Positions 34,529-47,500 of a DNA stretch of 64,000 nucleotides are shown here, one piece after another. Source of the stretch: Tribonema minus (taxonomy: Eukaryota; Sar; Xanthophyceae; Tribonematales; Tribonemataceae); the NCBI GenBank assembly GCA_017506865.1, contig JAFCMP010000079.1, forward strand, positions 62,001 to 126,000, read 5' to 3'. A program made the translations under genes and the position numbers. How positions within the stretch are numbered: the stretch's first letter is position 1; every line of letters begins with the position of its first letter. The notes beneath the pieces are model-generated. The model saw only the letters and a list, made by a program, of their open reading frames with translations, was not told where the DNA came from and made no database searches.

Positions 34529-37500
34529 ATGGACCTGGAGGCATGGACGCGCAAGCAGCGGGAGCTCCTGAACCAGGAGCGCGCCGCAGAGCGCGCCGAA
34601 ATAGCCGACAGCCTCGCTCAACTCTCCGCCGCGGAGTGCCAGGCCAAGGGCCTCAGCGTGCTCTCTCTCGTCGTGAAGGAGGTCACGACGGGGCTGTTCG
34701 GGCGCTGCGTGGTGACCGTGGGGGACACCAAGGGGCGCGCGCTGGTGAGCCACCGGCTGAGCAGCGGCGACGAGGTGACGCTCCGCTCCACTAAGGGGGG
34801 CGGTGACGTGCCGTCGGTGGCGGGGGTGGTGGGGCGCGTGACCGATGACAGGATAGAGGTCATCAGCGATGATGACAGGGGCGACGCGGAGGCGCTCAAG
34901 GCGCCGCTGCGGCTGGACGTCGTGGCGAGCGAGGCCACGCACAAGAAGCTGGTGCAGGTGACGATTGGCGTCTGCTGCAACCATCGCCTGTTGAAGTTTG
35001 AGTGTGAGCCATATGTTTGGAGCTCGCTCTGATGATGGCATCATCAATGGTGGTCCTGCCATTCTTCACTGGTGACGCATCTCAATATCGTAAGCCACAA
35101 ACTGGCGCCCTGGACAGTTGCATGTGGCAGTTACATGTGTGTCGTGGTGCACAACGGTGCTGCGTGAAGACATTCCTGGTTGTGTCTGATTGTTGAACGA
35201 CCACACCACCGGCCACCCCATCTGCTTACTCTTCTACAGGGCCTCGCCAACCTTGAAAAGCACTCCGGCGGCATTGCCGACAAGGTCATCAGCGTGCTCT
35301 TCGGCCAGTCCCCCCCCTCCCTCCTCGCCCCTGGCAGCAGCAGCAGCAGCAGCGCTCCGCAGCTCCCGGACACTGCACCCCCCTACTTCAACAGCAACCT
35401 CAACGACAGCCAGCGCTCAGCCATCGCCTTTGCGCTGTCCACCGACGACGTCGCCCTCATCCACGGCCCCCCCGGCACCGGCAAGACGACCACCGTCGTG
35501 GAGCTCGTGCTGCAGGCGGTCGCGCGCGGCTGGCGCGTCCTCGTGGCAGCGCCCAGCAACGTGGCTGTCGACAACGTGCTGGAGAAGCTCGTGGCGGCGC
35601 AGGACGACAGCGCCGCCGCCTCCGCCGCCGCTACCGACACGGGCGCGCCCGCGCCGCCGCCGCCGCCGCGCGCGCTGCCGGTGCGCCTCGGCCACCCCGT
35701 GCGCCTGCTGCCGGCGGTGCTGCGGCACTCGCTGGACGCGCTCGTGCGCGCGCACGAGGGCACGGCGCTCGTCGCGGACGCGCGCGCGGAGGCGGCGGCG
35801 CTGCGCGCGCAGCTGACGGGCCGCGGCCGCAGCGGCGGCAACGGCAGCAGCGGCAGCGGCAGCGGCAAAGGGGGCGGCGGCGGCGGCGGCGGCGGCGACA
35901 GGAGGGCGGTGAGGGCGCAGCTGTCGGCGCTGCGCAAGGAGATACGGGTGCGGGAGGAGGGCGTGGTGGCGTCCGTGCTGCGCAAGCGGCGCGTGGTGCT
36001 GGCGACGTGCGTGGGCGCGGCGACGCGCTTACTGCGCGACGAGACGTTCGACCTCGTGGTCATCGACGAGGCTGCGCAGGTACATGGGTGTTAGCTTAGT
36101 GTTAGGGGTGGCAACAGTTGATGCTTTGAAGGACTGTCAAGGCACGCGGTCGCTGCGCAATCTGCGCCGTGGGTGATGCGGTTACGCCTATCATAAGCGT
36201 ATCATTCGCAACAGTCGCTGCACCTTTCAGACGCTGTAGTGCTGCTGTCTATTCCAGCCCTCTGTGCGAGGTGAATTGCTCAAAGCGTGTGCCGTACAGG
36301 GCCATTGTCTGGTACCAGCAAATCCGTCAATACAGCTTTGCAGTAACTCTGCTCATGTGTATCAGCCATGCCATCACGCCATAGCACTTAATAAAGGTGA
36401 GCAGTGCTGAGCAGCACGGACGCTGACATTATCAACAAACGCACCTCTGTCCTGGCACCACGGCGCAGGCGCTGGAGGCAGCGTGCTGGGTGCCTGCGCT
36501 CAAGGGGCGGCGCCTGGTGCTTGCGGGCGATCACAAGCAGCTGCCGCCGACCATCAAGTGCGACGCGGCGGCGCGCGCGGGGCTTGGCGTGACGCTGTTT
36601 GACAGGCTGCTGGCGGCGCACGGCGACGGCATCGCACGCATGCTGGATGTGCAGTGTGAGTGGCTTGCTTGTCCACTGCATGTGTGGTCACTGAATCATT
36701 ATCGGGTGCCGCTGCGCTATTGGCACTATGCGTGGGCGTTGTTGTGCATAGTTGTTGTTGAAGTCGGGGACGTGGCCACGGAAGAAGGGGCGTGTATGGT
36801 ATATAGTGTATGTTGCTTGGCGATGGCATCGTGTGCGTTGTGGAAATGAGGTGCCAGACGATGCCCTCACTCGCAAAGGCGTAACATGGAACCAGGCGCG
36901 CCATCCTCCCCACTTAATGAACTCTAATTCACACACAGACACATGATGAAGGAGCATCACTACTTCAGCATTGTGACTGCTTCGACCATATACAGACGCA
37001 AACGCAGGTGCTAAGCCCCCCCCTCCCCCCCCTTCCTTTCCCCCCTTGGCCGCCTGCAGACCGCATGCACGCGGACATCTGCAGCTGGGCCAGCGCCGCC
37101 ATGTACAGCGGCCGCCTCCTCCCGCACGCCTCCGCCGCCGCACGCACCCTCCCCGCCCTCCCCCACGTCACCGCCGCGCGTGACATGACGGCGGCGCCGC
37201 TGCTGCTGCTCGACACGGCCGGCTGCGACATGCGCGAGGACAGCGCCGGCGGCAGCGGCAGCAGCGGCGGCGGCGGCGGCGGCGGCGGCTCGCACAGGAA
37301 CCCCGGGGAGGCGGCGGTGGCGGCGGCGCACGTGCGCGCGCTCATCGCCGCCGGCGTGCGCCCCGCCGAGATCGCCGTCGTCACGCCGTACAACGCGCAG
37401 GTGGACCTGCTGCGCGCGCTGCTGCGCGACGGCGGCGGCGGCGGCGGCAGCGGCGGCGGCGGCAGCACGGCAGGCGTGGAGGTGCGCTCCGTGGACGGGT

Positions 37501-38939
37501 TCCAGGGCGGCGAGCGCGAGGCGGTGGTGCTGAGCCTGGTGCGGAGCAACGCTGCGGGGAATGTGGGGTTCCTGGCGGACGACAGGCGGCTCAACGTCGC
37601 CGTGACGCGCGCGCGGCGCCACTGCGCCGTCGTCTGCGACAGCGAGACGGTCTCGCGCCACCCGTTCCTGGCGGGCCTCGTCGCGTACTGCGAGCAGCAC
37701 GGGGAGTATCGCTGCGCGCTGGAGCTGGTGCCGGACGGCGGCGTGCACGCGGAGGCGGCGCCTGCTGCTGCTGCAGCAGCGGCGGCGGCAGCGGCGGCGG
37801 CAGCGGCGGCGGCAGCGAGTGTGGTTGGCGGCAGCAGGAGCAGCGCTGATGGCGCGCAGCAGGGACGCAGGGCACACGGCGACGGCAAAGCCAGTGGCGC
37901 AAGTGGCAGCAGCTCCTCAGGTGGCGGCAGTGTGGTTGGCGAGGCTTGCACGGAGGGGGCATCAGGGGAACGCGTTCCGCCCCCTGCTGCCTGCGCAGCA
38001 CCTGCAAGGCCTGGACAGCGGTTCAGCGGCAGCAGCGCAGCAAAGAGCAGACATCGTACGCCGGCGGCGGCGGCAGCAGCAGCAGCAGCTGCGCCAGCAG
38101 GCGCGCACATTGAACAAGTCGAGACCTTTGCAGCGCGCAGCAGCGGCGGCGCCGCGCAGCAGCATATGACTCTGCACCTGAGCGCAGCGCTCACTGCCAA
38201 GCAGCGCGCTGAGGTTCACGAGACAGCGGAGCGGCTCAAGCTCGGGCATGCCAGCGAGGGGGTAGGGGCGGCCAGGCACGTGGTTCTGTCGCACACACCC
38301 GGCGGCGGGAAGTGCGATGATCACGCTGCTCGTGGCGAGCCGTTGTCTGGTGCAGGCGATGAGGCAGCGGCAGAGCCGCGGGCGGATGCTTCACTGGCCG
38401 CTCGTGCCGGTTCAGGGGCGAGCGAGGGGGAGGCGAGCGATGGCGACGGCGATGCCAGTGGTGATGGTAGCGGTGGTGGAGCGGGCATGAACACAGTGTT
38501 GGCGCGATTGGCGGCCGAGAGGCAGGCGCGCGCAGCAGCGGCGGCGCCGCCGCAGCAGCCGCCTCGGCCGCAGAAGGCGGCTGCCAAGGGGAAAAAGAAG
38601 GGGGGTGCCAAAGCCAAGAAACCAGCTGCAAAGGAGCCTGCAGCAAGCGCCAGCACAGCTGGCGCGCGGGCTTCCGCTTCTGCCGGCGCTGCTGATGATG
38701 AGTTTGATGAGATGGCATTCTTGGATGCTGAGATCAAAAACAATAGGCGTGGGGAGCCGTGCTACGCGAACGTTCTCAGGATGACTACTGGCGCATTCAG
38801 GGAGCAGAATCCGAGCTGGGATCCCAACAAGAGCGTCAAGCAGCAGAAAAAGCGTGGAGCCCTGGCAACTGAGCTCAACAAGAAGTTACAGGAGCAAGCC
38901 AAGCAGCGCGCAGCACAGCCCAAGGGCAATGCAAAATAG
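34529..38939 (+). CDS. SMUBP2/IGHMBP2-type superfamily 1B (UPF1-like) helicase
   Basis: Four exons, 34529-34957, 35240-36079, 36469-36655 and 37060-38939, in phase, give 1111 residues. This family comprises 5'-3' RNA/DNA helicases linked to translation and ribosome-associated RNA. Motifs in order: GPPGTGKTTT (219-228), VVIDEAAQ (416-423, DEAA where the human protein has DECA), LAGDHKQLPPT (about 441-451), VQYRMH spanning the exon 3/4 junction, VDGFQGGEREAVVLS, and LADDRRLNVAVTRARRH. The N-terminal region (MDLEAWTRKQRELLNQERA) matches the family's 1B domain start and fixes the initiator. An R3H domain follows the helicase core (AKQRAEVHETAERLKLGH). The vertebrate AN1 zinc finger is absent; instead there is a Lys/Ala-rich linker and a distinct C-terminus (DEFDEMAFLDAEIKNNRRGE, then NPSWDPNKS). 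Low-complexity Gly, Ser and Ala insertions interrupt the core. Confidence 0.88.
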
Positions 38940-41563
38940 AAGCGACACGACTTGCGGCATACATACGGCTGTGCAAAGTCGTCCTGTGCATACAGCAATC
39001 ACATCAACTACATGCATGAATGCATCTTACCTTGCGATGTCTGGGGCTTTCAACAAACACATTGACTTGTGACCATCACATTTACCAGCCTCTAGCATTA
39101 GCATTATTGAGTTGTGCACCATTGCTTGTATCACGACCATGCGCACGCTCTGCTACGGTATGCTAGTTGTATGGTTACAATCATCATACCCCTTGGTTAC
39201 AACATCGGACATCCCCTGGGGTTCTGACGTCCAGTTCAAGCACCAGCAGGCATCGAAGGTGGGTGGTGCTAGTTTTACTATCAACAATGATCACCTCACA
39301 GGCACACATTCACTCTGCAGGGCACATACCCCCCTAAAGGGACAAATAGGGGGAAGAGGAGGGGCCCAGGGGACAAGGCATGCATGCACCAACAAATGGT
39401 CAGTATGTCCACTGACAAAGCCACGCATCATCCTTCTGCACAACAACGCATCCACAACGAAGAACCAGCGCCGATTGCTCAAGAAATGTGTATGTGTGTG
39501 ACTGCCGAGTGCATTCTGCGCTAGCGTCTGCACTATTTGATGGTCTGTGTGCCCACAACACTGCCACATCACCCGAGTGCATGCTGCCAGGCAAGACTGC
39601 AAGCATCCGGGCTGTGACGAGTGACTCGCGCATTCGCAGCTGCCGCGCTGCTGTGCGACAAAGGAGAGCTGCACATGAGGCACGCCATACACACATGCAC
39701 GTGTTGCACCCTGCCAAGTCACACGCCGCGGCAGCAGCCGCAGTGCTCAGCACTTGCGCCACAGTACTGCTACAGTTGCGGTCTATCACGCAGGCGGCGC
39801 AGCTGCGCCATAGCGCACGTGTGCCGCCGCAGCCGCTGCCACCATCACCAGCACCGTCCCATACGGGCTGCAAGTGATGTCGAGGCTGCAGCGGGTGCTG
39901 AGCCGCTGCACCGATGCACGTGTCTGTGTTCTGTAACCGCCACAACACAGGGGGCCTGCCTCCCTTGCCCCAACTTCAAATCGTCACTGCGCGTGATGAC
40001 CGCTGCCACACGATGTGCGGCGAGCCAGCAGAGGCCCTGAGTGTGCTGCGCCGTGACGCCGGTGCCGTGACTTTACGTAGCGCAACAGCCAAACTGATGT
40101 GGCGGTGGCCGCAGCACAATCGCAACCCCCCTTCCCCCCTGCACGCCACGTGGCTGCAAATGCAGCAGCGGTGACAACTCATATGTCGCGTTGAGTGTGT
40201 GTGTGATTCTGTGTGTTTACTCTAAGGAACGACTGTCTGTACAACATGCATAATCTCGGGGGAGGGGAGGGGGGGGGGGAGGGGGGGGATACGAGTGCCA
40301 GAGCACTGACGTGCGGTTGTGGTGGAAGCGCTCCGCTGGGACAAATGCACCTCAGAACCAGGCGCTGCTGCGGTCACTGATGCCCAGCCTGCTGAGCAGC
40401 CCTTTGCTTCTTGCCGTTTGAGACGTCTGTGACACAACGTAGTATCGCAATAGGTGGGAGGGAAGGGGGGGGGGTGGTGAGGCCCTTCAATGGGTGAGGC
40501 TCTTCAATCAACATCGTTTGAGACGTCTGCGACACATGGTATTGCAATAGGTGGGAAGGGAGGGGGGGGGTGAGGGGGGGGGGCAGGCCCTTCAATCGAC
40601 ATGTCGGGAAATGAACCAAGAGGATTGAGAGGGGGTACGAGGTAATTCACCCCTGTTCCGCCTGGCAACAACGATAAGACGCATTAGCACAGAGGTGCAC
40701 ATGAAGGTCAAGTTGCTACAGGACGCCAGTCATTGGGTAAAGCAAAACAATGTAAAATGTAAAGTTGGCAAGCACAGTTTTTTGTGCGTTGCTGCATGCT
40801 GCATTGGCATATATGTTTAGGCATGCTCAGCAGCCCGCACCATCCTTGATAGGAAACAAAGCAAGCACAATCCTCAATAAAATATGTGGCCCGATCCACG
40901 AATGTCATAAATGCTGTACAATGCGTACACCGCCATACCATCAGTGTGCGCATTTCCAAACGTGGGACTGCCATGCTGCTCAAAATGTCTACCAAGGAAG
41001 AATTCCGCCACCTGCCTGTGCTCCGCTACATGATGATAATGGAGGTGTGTTTTGTGCTGACGGCATCATCAATGCTGGACCGCATAGACATACCCTCAAA
41101 GCAGGATATGACATGTTAGGGATGCTACCGCGGCGCATCATGGTGATGTTCACGTGCAGCACCATCGCATGCATCTCCCACGAGCATGATCACCAAATGT
41201 TGACATCAGACCAGTACGTTCAAAGCCAGCAACAGCACGCAGTGTATACAGTATGTAGTGTCATGGCACACATTGCTGTATCCAGGGGGGGGGGGGGGCA
41301 CATGGAGGAGGACGTAGCGGAGGATCTTGAGATGCCATTTGGCGGCGGCGGCGTTTGAGTGGTCAAGTTGAGACACTTTCAGGCTGTCACACGACATATA
41401 GATTCCGTACAGCAAGCTTCAAGTTAGCTGCCATTCATCTGGGCTTTTTCGCGCCCTGAGTGAGAATGAAAAAAAGTACATGAAGGCATAGAGTACCTGA
41501 GGTTAGGGTCAGGTTTGGTGGGTCAGAACTAGGGTTAGAGTTAGGGGTAGGATTAGGTTAGGG
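38940..41563. other. 2.6 kb tail-to-tail spacer, no gene seen
   Basis: Between the helicase (+) and kinase (-) 3' ends I find no supported gene. G-rich runs occur at 40258-40288, 40465-40478 and 40561-40582, within a pair of diverged direct repeats sharing GTTTGAGACGTCTG and GCAATAGGTGGGA. Degenerate TTAGGG units lie at 41511-41566. A 14-nt G run is at 41285-41298. Confidence 0.45.
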
Positions 41564-44500
41564 TTAAGGAAGTACCTTGGGCGTGTGGTGCTCGTCTGCG
41601 TCTTGCAGCATCTCCTGCAGCCTGTTGCAGATGTCAGCAAAGGATGGACGTGCGCGCCAGTCCTCGCTCCAGCACGCCGACAGCAGATCAGAAAACTCCT
41701 GCAGCAACGCATCAAGCAACGCCATGCCCCATGCATGGGGTTAACAAACAACGCCAATGTCAGGAAAACTCCAGGAGGGACCCATCAGCAATGCCACAGC
41801 GCATTACGTCAGCGACAATGCCCATGCTGGATGCGTTATTTACCTAAACAGCCCAAGAGGGTGCAGGCACCAGACATTGCACTAGAAGCACAGTTGCAGG
41901 ATGTGTGTGAGCATGTCCCTCTCTGAGGTTGGTCGATTACAGCGTAACGCTGACAAGATTGCATTGGTGACAGGGGACGCGGAGCACCGCCGGAAGCACC
42001 GCAGCAGCAGTCCAATAGTCACACTTCAATACTGCACTTCAACACGACACTGCAATACATACGCCACTCACCTTGGGCCAGCGCTTATTGAGCGCAGCGG
42101 CGGGCGCACTTCAACACTGCACTTCAACACTGCACTTCAACATTTCACGGACCACAAAATGCCACGCACGCGGCAGCAGCGCTCACCTTTGGCCAGCGCT
42201 TGTTGAGCGGCGGGCGCACGTGGCCGCGCACGACGGCGCTGTAGAACTGGTCGCGCGCCATGCCGTCGTACGGCTTGCGCAGCGTCGCCATCTCCCACAG
42301 CACCATGCTGTAGCTGTGCACGTCCACCTGCATCGTCATCAGACGCAGGGCACACGTCAGTTTGATAGGAGGTCAAGACAGGTGCTGCAGGCCCTGCGCT
42401 AGCCTCCCGGGTACAGTAGGTATAGCGTGCTACGCGCATGAAATGGTGCGCGCCTCGGGAGCCAAGCAGGCTGACAAAGTCGACTGTGAAGCTGCATACT
42501 TCGAGTACCCCCGTGTTGGGTGAAAACGAATCAAAAGATCGTAGAGCTCTAGGTGATAAGGGATGGTTGGCCGCAAGTGCCTTCCACCAGTAACCGTGGT
42601 CGCCGCTGCTGCAGCAATTGGCCACGAGTCAAACAGTTACCACCGTATCCACCAGTCAAACAGCGACTTTAGTCACGCAACACATTTAACTTGTCGCACT
42701 GCGCAAGCGAATGGACAGTTGACGACTCACCTTCTGCGCGTGCATGTGGCAATATACAATAGCATAGCGATTTTGAACAAGACGATAGCATGCACGTGTG
42801 CTGCGGCCACTCTGGCATAACAAGTCACAACAGTTCCTAACCCTGATCCTAAGCCTCACCCACCTTTTCGTTGTAGGGTCGTGACTCTGCCACCTCGGGT
42901 GCCATGTATCGAGTGGATCCAGTCTCGCCCGTCATGTGGAACGCCGCGTCCTGTACCTCCGAGCGCGGTATGGCCTTGGCCAGGCCCAGGTCCAGTAGCT
43001 TGATGTCGCCGTCCTACATGCAGTAGTAGGAGAGTCACAAGGTGAAGTATGGAGGGGGGTAGGCAGGTATGCGCATGAGAGGTAAGCGCCGAATGGCTTT
43101 TGCAGGTTTCCAGAGGCGTGAATTCATGTGGGTTCACGAGTGTGGTGTCATCATCAGTATGCTGGCCAATTTAAATAGGGGTATGTATGCTGGACGGTTT
43201 AGGAAGGGGTAGCTAGGTAGGCAGATCTGCACGACAGCATGGGGTGTGTACCACCAGCTTGCATCGAATGTAGAACCAGACGCTGGTAAAACGTTTGCGC
43301 ATGTATCACCCATCACTCGCTACTGGCTGTACCACCTTGTTGAAGCCAATGTGTGGTTGAGACAATTGTCAGTGATGCCAGCGATCATCATGCCTACGGG
43401 AGAAGCTACTGTAAGCAGCACAATGAAGCACCAAACCGGCGAATAGAGTCATCATCACGATGGCACGCGCTGCTCACCTTGTTGAAGCCAATGTTGTCAG
43501 GCTTGAGATCCCTGCGATTCAACGGTTTGCACAGAACCATATTTGTGTGAGCAATTACGCCATAGTTTCAAAAGGTACATATTTGACGTAGTATTTGGGC
43601 GAGTTTGGCGTATGGCACGCGTAAATGGCAGCAGCAATGCTCAGCAGCAACAGCAGCACGTCACCAGCAGCAGCAGCAGGTACTGTAGCAGCACAAGACC
43701 ATGCATCAAGCTGAGGTTGACTTCACCCATACGAAAGGCACAAACTTTCTGCCATGGCTCGTGTAAAAGGCGCTCAGGGTTCAAGGTAGGATTGGGATTG
43801 AATGAGAATTAGGGTTAGGGCTAGAAGCAGCCCCGTGGAGAGGGCGCTTACGGTGCTGCACAAATCGTGAAGTTAGGGTTAGGTTTAGGGTTAGATGGCA
43901 AACGCCTCTGATGACGGCGGTGCCAGCGCTGGCGAGGCTGCTGCGGCTGCAACAGCTCCTATCAAGCAAACACTGCTGCCTGTGTGGCCATCAATCGGCG
44001 CCGAATGCACATGAAAACAATCGATTGAAGTTCACAATCATTGACGTTCTGTGAGGGCAGCATGCCGACTGCAGCCATTGTATGGCCGCTAGAGGGCGCT
44101 TTCAACGGGGAAAGGGGCGACATTGCCCAATCTGCACTCTCGGGAACGTGACCCATGGGCGTTTGCAAAGGGGAGGGGCGGCCTATCAGGCTGCATTCTC
44201 GGTAATGTGTGAAAGCTTACAAAAAGCTGTTGTCAGGGCCAGCAAAGGAGATGCAGCTGGTAGGTCAGCAGCTTAACACATACGCGGAGTATTTGCCGAC
44301 ACAGACACATACTTGAATACGTCTATACGCCCCCATACTGTACTATGTATCAATGCGGATATGTGCAACCCCACCTGTGGATTACAATCCTGCCGGGAAT
44401 GGCCTCGTCGTGCAGGTAGCGCAGCCCATCCGCCAGCTGGCGCCCGCAGCGCAGCAGCTCCAGGTAGCTGAAGGGCTGCTTGCGCTTGAAGCGGCGCCGC

Positions 44501-47500
44501 CGGTCGCGCACCGCGCCGCCGCTGCCGCAGCGCTGTGACAGTGTGCCGCCGTCGAGACGTTCGATGACGAGGAAGCGCTCGGGATCGTCGCCGGCCCCTA
44601 GCAGGCGCACAATGTTGTCGTGCTTCAGCCTGCGTCGATGTTGCAGCAGCGGTCGAGAGTTGGAGTGGGTTCAGGGATGTCGGATCAGACACATACATAC
44701 ATGCATAGAGGGGGTCATGATGTAAGAGCGCTCGATAAAGAGCGGATACAAGGATACAATCTGGTTAATTTAGAGCGGTCGGGTGCTGCTTGGGCTGACC
44801 TATGTTCACCCACCACTCGCCGCTTCGAGATCGAGGCATGAATGGCGGCTGTCATGTGATGTTCAGCAATCACAGCGCTAACGCACCGTGTGCTGGTGCG
44901 ATTGCTTTCCAGCTTATTGATCCCGCTTTGAAAGCTTTGGCACGAACCCTGGTTGATTACTGCAACCCTAGGTCTAGGACTAGGGTTGAAGTTTGCCTTG
45001 GCTTTTGCTCTAACCCTCATTTTGAGCCTTAGGACGATACAGGAGCAGTCACGGTTTAGAGCTGTGATGCTGGCGGACAGACCTGCTCTTATGGAACCGA
45101 ACAAAAAGACCCGTTCTTATATCGCGCCTATGTAGTACATCTTTGTCGCGTTCCCTGCACCAAAGGTTGGAGTTGAAGTTGGCTTGTGGACGCAATGGGG
45201 GGATGCAAGAATGTGCTATCGGACAAGACAAACTCCAAAAGTGCAGGTTCAAGTTACATGCATACCATCTACGAGCAATACCTGCATACCTCATGAGCAG
45301 CTCTGACGCACATCATTACATGCAACCCGCTACTAGCAAACCTCATATCTCATGCATCACATGTCCTTTTAAGAGCTACATAGCACATACTTCAAGAGCA
45401 GCTCTGCCCTGTATGTGCATACCCCCTAACAGCACACCCAGCGTAGCTCCATCTCCATCTCCAGCTCCCGCCGCAACAGCGCAGTACCTGCATACCTCAT
45501 GAGCAGCTCTCTCCCGTACATGCATACCCTCTACCAGCAAACTAACAACATACCTCATGAGCAGCTCTATCCCATACATGCATACCCTCAACCAGCACAA
45601 TCCTACATACCTCATGAGCAGCTGCATCTCCAGCTCCAGCTCCCGCCGCACCAGCGTGACCAATACCCTATCATACACGCATGCCCACTACCAGCACAAT
45701 ACCTACATGCCTCATAAACAGCTCCATCTCCATCTCCAGCTCCCGCCGCACCAGCGCCAGCAACACCTGCATACCTCATGGGCAGCTCTGACCCAAACCC
45801 TACCATACATGCATACCGCCTACCAGCAATACCCAACATACCTCATGAGCAGCTCCATCTCCAGCTCCAGCTCCCGCCGCACCAGCGCCGCGTCGGGCAC
45901 GTCCTTGCGCAGCAGCTTGACCACGCACGCCGCCTCCCTGTACGTTGCCGTGTAGATGGTGCAGCGGCTGCCGTTGACGAGAAACTCCACATCGCTCAGC
46001 TCCGCCCACTTGACCTGCGTGTTGAGCTGCTCGCCGGGGTGCATCTTGACGCTCACGCTGTTGAGCTTGGTGATCATGTTGAGCGTGTTGAGCTTGCGCG
46101 CGACCTCGCGCTGCGGCGGCGGCGGCGGTTGCGTGCGGCAGTTGCAGGCAGTCACAGACAGGGGGCACGGGTGAGTGTGTGCTGGCGCGTGCGGTCCGCG
46201 TTTTCGCGCTGCATGAGGCGACTGTGACACATGACGAAAGTTGAGGTCGAGAAGCTCGCGTTAAGGTTGCGCGCCCCCATTGCATTGCTTGCGACAGTTG
46301 CATAATAATTGTATTGGCTGAGAATATAGGGTTAGGTGCGCACTTCGCTGAGCCCCTAACCCTAACCCTAGTCTCATCCTTGCAAGGGCAAGAGCGCGCT
46401 CCAGGCAGTTGCAGTCCGATGCCATACATGCGGCAATGTCCACTAGGCGCAGATGAGTTTGAGGGGCTAGTGAAGGCCTTCTCACGACATCAAACACTCG
46501 GCTCTCTGGCTCTGCACATGGGAACTGTGCTCGCTAGGGCGGCCCTCAAGCTGCCCGGATACCTTTGCACAGCTCGCACTGATATTTCCTGTCACCATCA
46601 ATCAGCGTGGACGCTCATTCGGTTCAGGACTCAAAGTAGCGATAACGTCAGGTGCTGAGCTGCTGCTGCTGCTGCTGCTGAGCACTGACCTCGCTCTCCT
46701 CCTTCTGGCCGTCCTGCGGCGCGTCCCCCAGGATGCCGCTGACCGACAGTATGGCCGCCTTGGAGATGTGCATGAGGAAGTCCAGAGCCGTCCTGTCCCT
46801 GTGCACGTCGCTCGTGCTGAAGTACACCACACAGCAGTCCTGCAGCAGCAGCGGGCGGCGCGGGAGGACGCTGACTGAGCAATGACACATGTTGAAGTTG
46901 GGCCTCGTGTGTCGTGTGGCACACGCGCGGCGCGGCATGCTTATATACCATGCGTCGCCGGTACGCACAAGTGCATGCTAGAGTGCGGCGCAGAGCAGTG
47001 CTGGTCACGATACGGGTGTGAGAGGCAGCAGCACGCCCTTGACATGCTGCAGGCTTCGAGAAGGTGATTGGCAGGTGCGTAGTTGAGGAACGAAACTGCG
47101 ACGCAATGCGCATTGCGTCTTGCTGTACAACCTCCACCACCGCCACAGAGCAGCTGCTGTCCAGATCATTTTGAATGCAGCACCAGCCACAACATGACAC
47201 TCCAGATGTGCACCAGACCATCTTCAAGTGCGAGTACATAATGAGGAGTACATGGAGTACACTTGTTTCTGCTGAACTGAACTGACCTTGCGCATGCTCT
47301 CCAGGCGCACCGGCACCACCACCGCCGTGTTGAGCGGCAGGTCCGCGTGCAGCGGCGTGTCGTGGTCCGTCGATGTGAACCACAGGGGGCACTCGTGCTC
47401 TCGAGCACGCTCGCAGAGCTGCAAAGGGGGGCATGCGACGCGGGGGGAGGGGGGGGGGGGATGCTGCTGATGAGCATTGTCACCTCCGTGTGTCTGGCCA

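Noticed and set aside
36965..38200. 411-codon minus-strand open frame
   Set aside because: Antisense of helicase exon 4, whose plus frame contains motifs V, VI and R3H.
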